This document shows, piece after piece, positions 55,600-64,000 of a stretch of DNA of 64,000 bases. Source of the stretch: Solibacillus sp. FSL R7-0682. Its GTDB lineage: Bacteria; Bacillota; Bacilli; Bacillales_A; Planococcaceae. The stretch lies in contig NZ_JBBOUI010000001.1 of the NCBI RefSeq assembly GCF_038005985.1, positions 2,810,001 to 2,874,000 of the forward strand, written 5' to 3'. Both the position numbers and the translations under genes were made by a program. Position 1 is the stretch's first letter. Each line of letters begins with the position of its first letter. The notes below the pieces were generated by a model. That model worked only from the letters and a program-made list of their open reading frames with translations, was not told where the DNA came from and did no database searches.

Positions 55600-55859
55600 A
55601 TAAAAAGATGCCCCCTGAATTTTATACACTTCTGGAAGAAATACAGGCAATCGATTTTGTTATTGTCGAATTAAATTTATATTTAGATACACATCCTGAA
55701 GATTTTGATGCCATTCGGCAATTCAACGATAATACTCAGAAAAGTATGGAATTAAAAATCCAATTTGAACAAAAATTTGGACCTTTAATGAACTTCGGTA
55801 GAAGTTATTCTAATTACCCCTTTAATTGGATTGAAACTCCTTGGCCATGGCAAGTCTAA
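55596..55859 (+). CDS. cotJB: Spore coat protein CotJB
   Basis: 87 residues: LLEEIQAIDFVIVELNLYLDTHP near the start and GRSYSNYPFNWIETPWPW at the end are CotJB features. It starts GTG overlapping the cotJA stop (ATGTGA). Works with CotJA/CotJC in coat composition. Confidence 0.88.
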   Translation: MNKKMPPEFYTLLEEIQAIDFVIVELNLYLDTHPEDFDAIRQFNDNTQKSMELKIQFEQKFGPLMNFGRSYSNYPFNWIETPWPWQV

Positions 55860-55882
55860 CTAATAATTAGGAGGTAATTAAA

Positions 55883-56452
55883 TTGTGGTATTATGAAAAA
55901 AAACTACAATATCCTGTGAAAGTTAGTACATGTAACCCGACGCTTGCTAAATATTTAATTGAGCAGTATGGCGGTGCAGATGGTGAATTAGCAGCAGCAC
56001 TACGTTATATGAATCAAAGATACACAATTCCAGACAAAGTAGTGGGATTATTGACCGATATAGCTACGGAAGAGTTTTCGCATTTAGAAATGATTGCTAC
56101 GATGATTTACAAATTAACAAAAGACGCAACACCACAACAATTAAAAGAAGCTGGTATTGGCGAGCATTATGTAAATCATGATAAGGCGTTATTTTACCAT
56201 AATGCTGCAGGTGCACCGTTTACTGCAACTTATATTCAAGCTAAAGGTGACCCAATCGCAGATTTATACGAGGATATAGCAGCAGAAGAAAAGGCCCGCG
56301 CAACATATCAATGGATCATTGATATGTCAGACGATACAGATCTAAATGATAGCTTAAAATTTTTAAGAGAAAGAGAAATCGTGCATTCTTTAAGATTTAG
56401 AGAGGCCGTTGAAATGTTAAAAGAAGATAAGGATACTCAAAAAATCTTTTAA
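55883..56452 (+). CDS. cotJC: Spore coat protein CotJC (manganese-catalase-like)
   Basis: 189 residues with a di-manganese carboxylate bundle: ELAAALRYMNQRY, ATEEFSHLEMIATMI, and AAEEKARATYQWI, with Glu/His ligands typical of Mn catalases. It starts TTG after TAGGAGGT. Encoded last in cotJ; probable peroxide protection in the coat. Confidence 0.9.
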   Translation: MWYYEKKLQYPVKVSTCNPTLAKYLIEQYGGADGELAAALRYMNQRYTIPDKVVGLLTDIATEEFSHLEMIATMIYKLTKDATPQQLKEAGIGEHYVNHDKALFYHNAAGAPFTATYIQAKGDPIADLYEDIAAEEKARATYQWIIDMSDDTDLNDSLKFLREREIVHSLRFREAVEMLKEDKDTQKIF

Positions 56453-56455
56453 ACT

Positions 56456-56496
56456 AAAATAAACGGCTTGAGCCCTATTAACAAAGCTCAAGCCGC
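56456..56496. terminator. Hairpin between cotJC and rsmE
   Basis: CGGCTTGAGC pairs with GCTCAAGCCG across a 12-nt loop. The minus side has TTTATTTT after it, so it favours rsmE; the plus side lacks a T run. Confidence 0.6.
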
Positions 56497-56547
56497 ATTA
56501 ACGTACTTTCATTTTACGAATTTGATGCTTATAAAATTTAACATTGA

Positions 56548-57291
56548 TTACTCAAATTCATATGAAATTGCTGATAATGCATAAAGGGGTGCTGTTTCTG
56601 CCCTTAAAATTCGCGGACCTAAAGACATCGTTTGTGCACCTGCTTCTAGCATTGCTTTCGATTCTTGGCGAGAAATACCGCCTTCTGGACCAAATATACA
56701 TAAAATATTTGTGGCATTTCTTGCTGCAACATGCTTTAGCTTATCGGCAAATTTTGTACGTTCAGCCATTTTTGCATCTTCTTCATCTGCTATAAAAATG
56801 GCATCAAATTCCGCAAATTTTTGTACTAATTGTTTAAAGCTAATCGGAAAATTAATATCAGGTACATGCGTACGATGAGATTGCTCCGCTGCTTCTTGTG
56901 CAATTTTTTGTAGGCGTTCTTGATTTTTCTTCCCCTTTTTTTCATCCCATTTTACAATGGAACGTTCAGCTGCAAAGGGTAGTAAAGCATACATACCAAG
57001 CTCTGTCCCTTTTTGTGCGATTAGTTCTAATTTATCACCTTTAGGAAGACCACAGGCAATCGTAACTTGAATCGGCATCTCGGGCGAAGGAATTATTTTA
57101 CCTGTTGGACGTGCAAACACTTCTTGCTCAATTGCTGAAATTTCACAAATATGTGCTTCATTATTGTGTACGACAATAATTTCGTCACCTACAATCATAC
57201 GCATTACTTTACTAATATGGCGTGCATTATCATCAGTAATGATAAATTCTCCTTGTTCATTTTGTTGTTGCTTCACAAAATAACGCTGCAT
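56548..57291 (-). CDS. rsmE: 16S rRNA m3U1498 methyltransferase
   Basis: About 247 residues: N-terminal PUA-like part, then a SPOUT knot with IFGPEGGISRQESKAM (about 208-223) and LGPRILRAETAPLYAL, diagnostic for RsmE. It methylates U1498 of 16S rRNA. Start MQRYFVKQ (ATG 57289-57291) follows GGAGTGAAGG. Confidence 0.93.
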   Translation of the reverse strand: MQRYFVKQQQNEQGEFIITDDNARHISKVMRMIVGDEIIVVHNNEAHICEISAIEQEVFARPTGKIIPSPEMPIQVTIACGLPKGDKLELIAQKGTELGMYALLPFAAERSIVKWDEKKGKKNQERLQKIAQEAAEQSHRTHVPDINFPISFKQLVQKFAEFDAIFIADEEDAKMAERTKFADKLKHVAARNATNILCIFGPEGGISRQESKAMLEAGAQTMSLGPRILRAETAPLYALSAISYEFE

Positions 57292-57311
57292 TCCCTTCAC
57301 TCCTTCATAAT

Positions 57312-57343
57312 ATGAAAACAACAGCTGCTATTGGCAGCTGTTG
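57312..57343 (-). terminator. Terminator between prmA and rsmE
   Basis: CAACAGCTGC and GCAGCTGTTG form a perfect 10-bp stem with a 5-nt loop; TTTTCAT follows on the minus strand. It should reduce readthrough from the heat-shock operon into rsmE. Confidence 0.65.
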
Positions 57344-57375
57344 CTTCACCTCGTGCTTTTTATGCAAGAAACACT

Positions 57376-58320
57376 TTATGGGCGTCTTGAAATAATTGCC
57401 ACCCAGTCTTCCATCATTAATACTTCTTCAATGATAAAGCCGGATTGCTCAAGTGTTACCTTTACTTCATCTTTTTTGGCACCGATAATCCCTGAAGTGA
57501 CGTATAGTCCTCCTGGTTTTACGATTGAAAAGGCATCGTCTGTAAATGACATAATGATTTCCGCTAAAATATTTGCAACAACTACGTCAGCCGGTTCTTT
57601 TACAGTATCTAGTAGATTACCATGGAAAACTTCTACAAGATGATCCATTTTATTTAAAGCGACATTTTCCCGTGCAGCTGTTACTGCTACTTCATCTAAA
57701 TCAAGTGCGTGAACACTTTTAGCTCCAAGCATCGCTGCGCCAATTGAAAGGACTCCAGATCCTGTACCTACATCAACTACCGTATGCCCCTCTTGAATTA
57801 CTTTTTCTAGTGCCTGTAAACACATAACCGTAGTTGGATGTGTCCCTGTACCAAAAGCCATACCTGGATCTAGTTCAATAATTAGTTCATCCGTACTTAC
57901 TGGTTTGTAGTCTTCCCAAGTTGGCACAATTGTAAAGCGTTCAGAAATTTTTACTGGGTGGTAATATTGCTTCCAAGCTGTAGACCAATCCTCTTCATCT
58001 ACTTCACATAGTGTAAGTACGTTTTCACCAATATTAATATCGAAATTTACAAGGTTAGCTATTGCAAGTTTAATTTCTTCAATCGTTTCAGCTAAAAAAC
58101 TTGATGCAGATAAGTAAGCTTTCACAATGACACCTGTTTTTGGGAAATCCTCTGGGTTTAATGCATAAATTTCACCAAACTTATCGATTCTTTCCTTATC
58201 TAATTCCTTTGAATCCTCAATTACAACGCCACTTGCGCCTGCTTCATGTAAAATGTTTGTTATCGCATCTACTGCTTCATGTGTCGTTAAAACTGAAAGC
58301 TCTGTCCATTTCACTTGCAA
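57376..58320 (-). CDS. prmA: Ribosomal protein L11 methyltransferase
   Basis: 314 residues: N-terminal L11-binding domain (about 1-60) and SAM domain with [15 protein letters not shown] near 175-190, LDLDEVAV and [10 protein letters not shown]. It trimethylates L11. Follows dnaJ as in other Bacillales. Confidence 0.93.
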   Translation of the reverse strand: MQVKWTELSVLTTHEAVDAITNILHEAGASGVVIEDSKELDKERIDKFGEIYALNPEDFPKTGVIVKAYLSASSFLAETIEEIKLAIANLVNFDINIGENVLTLCEVDEEDWSTAWKQYYHPVKISERFTIVPTWEDYKPVSTDELIIELDPGMAFGTGTHPTTVMCLQALEKVIQEGHTVVDVGTGSGVLSIGAAMLGAKSVHALDLDEVAVTAARENVALNKMDHLVEVFHGNLLDTVKEPADVVVANILAEIIMSFTDDAFSIVKPGGLYVTSGIIGAKKDEVKVTLEQSGFIIEEVLMMEDWVAIISRRP

Positions 58321-58333
58321 TTCACTCCTTTAA

Positions 58334-59455
58334 TTAATCGCCTTTAATTTTTTTCTTAATTTTATCAAACAGTGAACTTCCTTGTTCTTCAGGAATATCG
58401 CCACTAATTTCAGCAAATTCTCTTAATAATTGCTTTTGCTTTTCTGTAAGTTTTGAAGGTGTTACTACTTTTACGATGACATATTGGTTCCCCATACCAT
58501 AACCATGTACATTTTTTACACCTTTATCTTTAAGGCGGAATTGTGCACCTGATTGTGTACCTGCAGGGATTTTTAATTTAACTTTCCCATGAATTGTTGG
58601 CACTTCAATTTCATCACCGAGTGCAGCTTGTGGGAATGTTAAATTTAATTCATATAAAATATCATCGCCATCGCGCTCGAAATATTCGTGCTTACGAATC
58701 GAGAAGATAATGTATAAGTCACCTGCTGGACCACCATTAAATCCTGCTTCACCTTGACCTGCTACACGTAATTGTTGACCGTCATCCACACCTGCTGGAA
58801 TCGTAATTTTAATTTTTTTCTTTTTCGTTACGCTACCCACACCTCGGCATGATGTACATTTCTCCACAATGATTTTCCCTTGCCCGCGGCAACTTGGACA
58901 AGAACGTTTATTGACCATACGGCCGAATGGAGTATCCACCGCCTGGTTAATTTGACCAGCACCATTACATTGTGAACATGTTTGTGGTTGTGTACCTGGT
59001 TTTGCACCTGAGCCGTGACAAGTATCACAAGTTTCTTCTTTAGGAATTTCAATTTCTGTTTCTTTGCCAAATACCGCTTCTTCAAAGGAGATATTCATAC
59101 GGAACTGAAGATCGTCCCCTTTGCGTGGGGCGTTTGGGTCTTGACGTCGCCCACTTCCTCCAAAGAATGAACTGAAAATATCTTCGAAGCCGCCGAAGCC
59201 GCTACCACCGAAGCCACCTCCACCAAATCCAGCATTTGGATCTTCATGACCGAATTGGTCGTAGCGCGCACGTTTTTGATCATCAGAAAGTACTTCATAT
59301 GCCTCTGCAACTTCTTTAAACTTTTCATCGGCGCCTTCGTCTTTGTTTAAATCTGGGTGATATTGTTTAGATAATTTACGATACGCTTTTTTAATTTCAT
59401 CTTTGCTTGCACCTTTTGCTAATCCAAGCACTTCATAGTAATCGCGCTTACTCAT
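58334..59455 (-). CDS. dnaJ: Chaperone DnaJ
   Basis: 373 residues: J domain with HPD at 33-35, G/F-rich region (about 76-100; [15 protein letters not shown]), four CxxCxGxG zinc repeats (about 145-210) and C-terminal substrate domains. It delivers clients to DnaK. Separated from dnaK by a terminator at 59626-59662. Confidence 0.95.
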   Translation of the reverse strand: MSKRDYYEVLGLAKGASKDEIKKAYRKLSKQYHPDLNKDEGADEKFKEVAEAYEVLSDDQKRARYDQFGHEDPNAGFGGGGFGGSGFGGFEDIFSSFFGGSGRRQDPNAPRKGDDLQFRMNISFEEAVFGKETEIEIPKEETCDTCHGSGAKPGTQPQTCSQCNGAGQINQAVDTPFGRMVNKRSCPSCRGQGKIIVEKCTSCRGVGSVTKKKKIKITIPAGVDDGQQLRVAGQGEAGFNGGPAGDLYIIFSIRKHEYFERDGDDILYELNLTFPQAALGDEIEVPTIHGKVKLKIPAGTQSGAQFRLKDKGVKNVHGYGMGNQYVIVKVVTPSKLTEKQKQLLREFAEISGDIPEEQGSSLFDKIKKKIKGD

Positions 59456-59625
59456 TGTTCACTCTCCGCTCTTTTTACATAACGTCTATTTTAACATGTT
59501 AAAAAAATGATGTATAGATTTTGCTCTACACTTCTATTCTTGAATCATTCGTTTTCTTTTTGGCGCACATAGTTTTACGATGTTACACCTTTACATTTTC
59601 ACTTGCATATTTATTTAAAATCAGC

Positions 59626-59662
59626 AAAAAGCCAAAGCCGCAAGCGGTCTTTGGCTTTTTTA
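59626..59662 (-). terminator. Terminator between dnaK and dnaJ
   Basis: AAAAAGCCAAAGACCGC pairs with GCGGCTTTGGCTTTTT (TTGC loop) on the minus strand. It uncouples dnaK and dnaJ levels, as reported in other Bacillales. Confidence 0.85.
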
Positions 59663-59672
59663 TTAAAACAAA

Positions 59673-61535
<1,863 letters not shown>

Positions 61536-61631
61536 CTATTATTCAAACACGAATACTCGTGCTTATTTCTATAATTTGTATATGATGTTATGCCATACTT
61601 TGCACTAAGTATGGCAAGCAAAGTAAATTCA

Positions 61632-62186
61632 TTATTCGTTTACAGATACCATAGAAGGACGTAATACACGATCCTTTAATTGATACCCTTTTTGTAATTC
61701 GCGTAGTACAATACCTTGTTCTTTTTCACTGTCTTGCTCTTGCATAACCGCTTGGTGGAAGTTAGGATCAAATACCTCTCCTTCTGCAGCAATTACTTGT
61801 AAGCCTTCTTTTTGAGTAGCTGTTAGCAACTGTTGGTAGACCATTTCAACACCTTTGTATAATGACACTGCTTCTTCCGTTGTTACTTCAACTTGAAGTG
61901 CACGGTCTAAATTATCCATGACTGGTAATAGCTCCGTTAATAAAGCTTGTGCACGATACTTTTCAGCTGCTTCACGATCTAGACGACCGCGTCGAGCTAA
62001 ATTATCATAATCTGCACGTAAACGAATGTAACGTGCTTCTTCTTCAGCCAACTTCTCTTCAAGTTCTTTTATTTTTTGTTCATTTTCATCTAGTACTACT
62101 TCTTGCTCTAAACCTTCTGTTTCTGCTTGTGGATCTTCTGTCGTTACCTGCTCTAACTCTTCGTTTGTTTTCGTTGTTTCTGTCAC
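61632..62186 (-). CDS. grpE: Nucleotide exchange factor GrpE
   Basis: 184 residues: an acidic N-terminus, a long coiled-coil helix (QKIKELEEKLAEEEARYIRL), then the beta-domain with KEGLQVIAAEGEVFDPNFHQAV and VLRPSMVSV. It releases ADP from DnaK. Between hrcA and dnaK. Confidence 0.96.
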   Translation of the reverse strand: MTETTKTNEELEQVTTEDPQAETEGLEQEVVLDENEQKIKELEEKLAEEEARYIRLRADYDNLARRGRLDREAAEKYRAQALLTELLPVMDNLDRALQVEVTTEEAVSLYKGVEMVYQQLLTATQKEGLQVIAAEGEVFDPNFHQAVMQEQDSEKEQGIVLRELQKGYQLKDRVLRPSMVSVNE

Positions 62187-62208
62187 TTTATTTCCTCCTT
62201 AAAGCACT

Positions 62209-63237
62209 TTACTTCTGTCGATCGAAAAATGCTTGCGATAAGCTGTTACGCATAACTTCCAACAATGTTACAACACGCTTATAGTCCATTCGTGTAGGAC
62301 CAATAATTGCAATTGCACCTTGTTGCTCCTCACCTACTAGGAATGAAGCAGTAATAACACTACAATTTTCCATTGCTAAATTGTTATTTTCTGAACCAAT
62401 CCGAATTTGAATATCAGAGTTCTGTTGATTAAATAATCGCTGTACTTGGCTTTCTTTATCTATTAAATCCATCAGCATACGCATTTTATTTAAGTCATGG
62501 AATTCTGGTTGGCTCAGCATATTCGATTTACCACCATAGTATATTTTACCTTCCGATTGCCCTGTTGAAATAGAGCGTAAAGATTCAATAATGGATTCGG
62601 ACGCATTGACATGTTGTTTCAGCACAGATAATGCCTCTGTTTCTAATTTTAAAGGCAAATCATGAAGCGGAACGCCAACTAACCGATCATTTAAAATATT
62701 GACCATTTTTTCTATTTCTATTGGACTAAAGCCAGGTGGTAACGTTAATGCACGATTTTCTACATGTCCATTATCTGTGACGATAATAGCAACTGCTGTT
62801 TGATCCGAAAGTGGAACAATTTGAAATTTTTTAACCCTATGTTTTTGAACATCCGGACCAAGCAATATCGTTGTATAAGAAGTCAGTTCCGATAAAATAT
62901 TTGCCGATTCTCTTATAATTTGCTCCGCTTCGAATATTTGCTTCTCAAATAGTGAATGAATTTGCACTACCTCATTCGCCGTAATGACTTGAGGGCGCAA
63001 TAAATGATCTACATAAAAACGATACCCTTTTTCTGATGGAACTCGTCCCGAAGACGTGTGCGTTTTTTCTAAAAAGCCTAGCTCCTCTAAATCTGCCATC
63101 TCATTTCGAATGGTAGCAGCACTATACGTAATGCCCTCTTTTTTAGACAACTGACGCGAACCAACAGGCTGAGCAGACATCACAAAATCATCTACGATTA
63201 CTTGTAATATTTGTAACTGCCGATTTGTTAACATCAT
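62209..63237 (-). CDS. hrcA: Heat-inducible transcription repressor HrcA
   Basis: About 343 residues: N-terminal winged helix (LTNRQLQILQVIVDDFVMSA) with EGITYSAATIRNEMADLE recognition helix, then the GAF-like dimerisation region. It represses class I heat-shock genes through CIRCE and is kept active by GroE. Start MMLTNRQ or the next ATG after AGAGGTG; six upstream codons overlap that ribosome site. A CIRCE operator lies at 63249-63275. Confidence 0.94.
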   Translation of the reverse strand: MMLTNRQLQILQVIVDDFVMSAQPVGSRQLSKKEGITYSAATIRNEMADLEELGFLEKTHTSSGRVPSEKGYRFYVDHLLRPQVITANEVVQIHSLFEKQIFEAEQIIRESANILSELTSYTTILLGPDVQKHRVKKFQIVPLSDQTAVAIIVTDNGHVENRALTLPPGFSPIEIEKMVNILNDRLVGVPLHDLPLKLETEALSVLKQHVNASESIIESLRSISTGQSEGKIYYGGKSNMLSQPEFHDLNKMRMLMDLIDKESQVQRLFNQQNSDIQIRIGSENNNLAMENCSVITASFLVGEEQQGAIAIIGPTRMDYKRVVTLLEVMRNSLSQAFFDRQK

Positions 63238-63248
63238 TTTCACCTCTG

Positions 63249-63275
63249 TTAGCACTCGTTTATGAGGAGTGCTAA
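63249..63275. promoter_or_regulatory. CIRCE operator of the hrcA-grpE-dnaK-dnaJ operon
   Basis: A perfect CIRCE: TTAGCACTC, a 9-nt spacer, then GAGTGCTAA. It lies just before the hrcA ribosome site, so HrcA represses its own operon. Confidence 0.96.
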
Positions 63276-63285
63276 TATATTATAT

Positions 63286-63314
63286 AAATTAGCAAATCTC
63301 TAAATTGATGTCAA
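63286..63314 (-). promoter_or_regulatory. Sigma-A promoter of the hrcA operon
   Basis: On the minus strand a perfect TTGACA (63309-63314), a 17-nt spacer and TAATTT (63286-63291). CIRCE follows about 10 nt downstream, suitable for blocking transcription. Confidence 0.65.
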
Positions 63315-63355
63315 TGAATTCATCCGATTTTCACCATAATTTTTTCATCCGATTA

Positions 63356-64000
63356 TTATTCAACTAAAAAGCGCTGAAATACTTCGTTTCCGACAAATCT
63401 ACCTTGTCGAGTCAGACGAACTCCAGCATCATCCACTTCTAGCAACTTTTCCTTACAAAGTTTTTCAAAGGTTGTATCATAAATTGATGCCATCGTTTGA
63501 TCGAATTTCCGTTCAAACTCTACGTGCGTCACTCCTTCAGCTTTACGCAATCCTAAAAACATTTGCTCCTCTAATTTTTCTTCTTTTGTTACAGTATGTT
63601 CATGTATAAGTGGACGACATCCTGTCATCACTGTTTCAATATACTTTTTTATAGGTCCAATATTTGAATAGCGCACTCCTTGAAGATAGCCGTGTGCACC
63701 TGCACCAAAACCAGCGTATTCATCATTATCCCAATAAATTTTATTATGTGTAGAGGCAAAACCATTATGTGCAAAATTACTTATTTCATATTGTTGGAGT
63801 CCATGTGCTTCCATTTCATCCATAAGTACACTATACATAGCTGCCTCTAAATCTTCCGTAGGCAATATAAGCTTTCCTTTTGCATACTGAATATAAAATA
63901 TTGTCTTTGGCTCAACTATAAGTGAGTAAGCTGAATAATGAGGTAAATTTAACGCAAAGGCTTTTTGTAATGTGTCCGTCCACTGTTCCATCGTCTGTCC
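63356..64000 (-). CDS. hemW: Heme chaperone HemW (coproporphyrinogen oxidase-like), C-terminal part
   Basis: Cut by the right edge: 214 codons remain, and the frame continues beyond an internal ATG with GQT, completing the PGQT motif before MEQW. Visible HemW features are HYSAYSLIVEPKT, HGLQQYEISNFA, HNKIYWDNDEYAGFGAGAHG and the C-terminal HTH-like end with RQGRFVGNEVF. The radical-SAM CxxxCxxC part is outside the window. HemW transfers heme; it is not a true oxidase. It lies upstream of hrcA as in B. subtilis. Confidence 0.93.
   Translation of the reverse strand, partial: GQTMEQWTDTLQKAFALNLPHYSAYSLIVEPKTIFYIQYAKGKLILPTEDLEAAMYSVLMDEMEAHGLQQYEISNFAHNGFASTHNKIYWDNDEYAGFGAGAHGYLQGVRYSNIGPIKKYIETVMTGCRPLIHEHTVTKEEKLEEQMFLGLRKAEGVTHVEFERKFDQTMASIYDTTFEKLCKEKLLEVDDAGVRLTRQGRFVGNEVFQRFLVE

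Overview
The window reads as chromosomal DNA of a low-GC, endospore-forming Firmicute of the order Bacillales. The family is probably Planococcaceae/Caryophanaceae (Lysinibacillus/Solibacillus-like); this is inferred from protein style and gene order, not proven. From right to left the backbone follows the Bacillus subtilis dnaK-to-zur region: hemW-hrcA-grpE-dnaK-dnaJ-prmA-rsmE-mtaB, rpsU, nfeD-floA, yqfC-yqfD-phoH-pgpH-ybeY-dgkA-cdd-era-recO, glyS, ccpN-yqfL, dnaG-rpoD, cccA, trmK-yqfO, ispH, yqfQ, cshB-nfo, a YqfT-like gene and znuC-znuB-zur. Spore-forming lineage is indicated by cotJABC and by yqfC/yqfD.

Region by region. 1-6,200 is a vitamin B12 block. Two minus-strand cobalamin riboswitches, each with a downstream terminator hairpin, sit upstream of a ribonucleotide reductase alpha gene (cut by the left edge) and of a nucleotide-loop salvage operon. 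That operon holds a divergent PduO-like protein, a BtuF-like lipoprotein, cobU, cobS, cobC, a small CobU-like protein, cblT and cblS. 6,270-8,350 is a zinc uptake operon (znuC-znuB-zur) behind a Zur-box-like palindrome. 8,400-17,230 holds DNA repair, RNA helicase, peptidase, PBP and isoprenoid genes. 17,290-22,340 is a C4-dicarboxylate sensing and uptake locus (dctR-dctS / dctB-dctP) with a perfect catabolite (cre) site before dctP. 22,400-34,330 carries trmK/yqfO, the macromolecular-synthesis genes dnaG-rpoD, the gluconeogenic regulator pair ccpN-yqfL, and glyS behind a T-box leader. 34,380-36,670 is a small accessory patch (unknown protein, EcsC-family protein, MBL-fold hydrolase). 36,740-48,650 is the conserved recO-to-nfeD block. 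49,100-51,200 holds rpsU, deoC and two related unknown genes. 51,360-53,688 is an intact IS66-family insertion sequence with a perfect 8-bp target duplication. 53,800-64,000 has mtaB, the spore-coat cotJ operon and the HrcA/CIRCE-controlled heat-shock operon.

No CRISPR array, prophage, tRNA, rRNA or defence island was seen. I did not find a convincing wholly new system. The least conventional material is the B12 salvage operon with its degenerate adenosyltransferase-like first gene and a second CobU-like protein, the 50.2-51.2 kb paralogous pair, an interspersed repeat that carries a ready-made terminator and appears behind two unrelated genes, and a tandem 9-bp repeat over a promoter at 34.4 kb.
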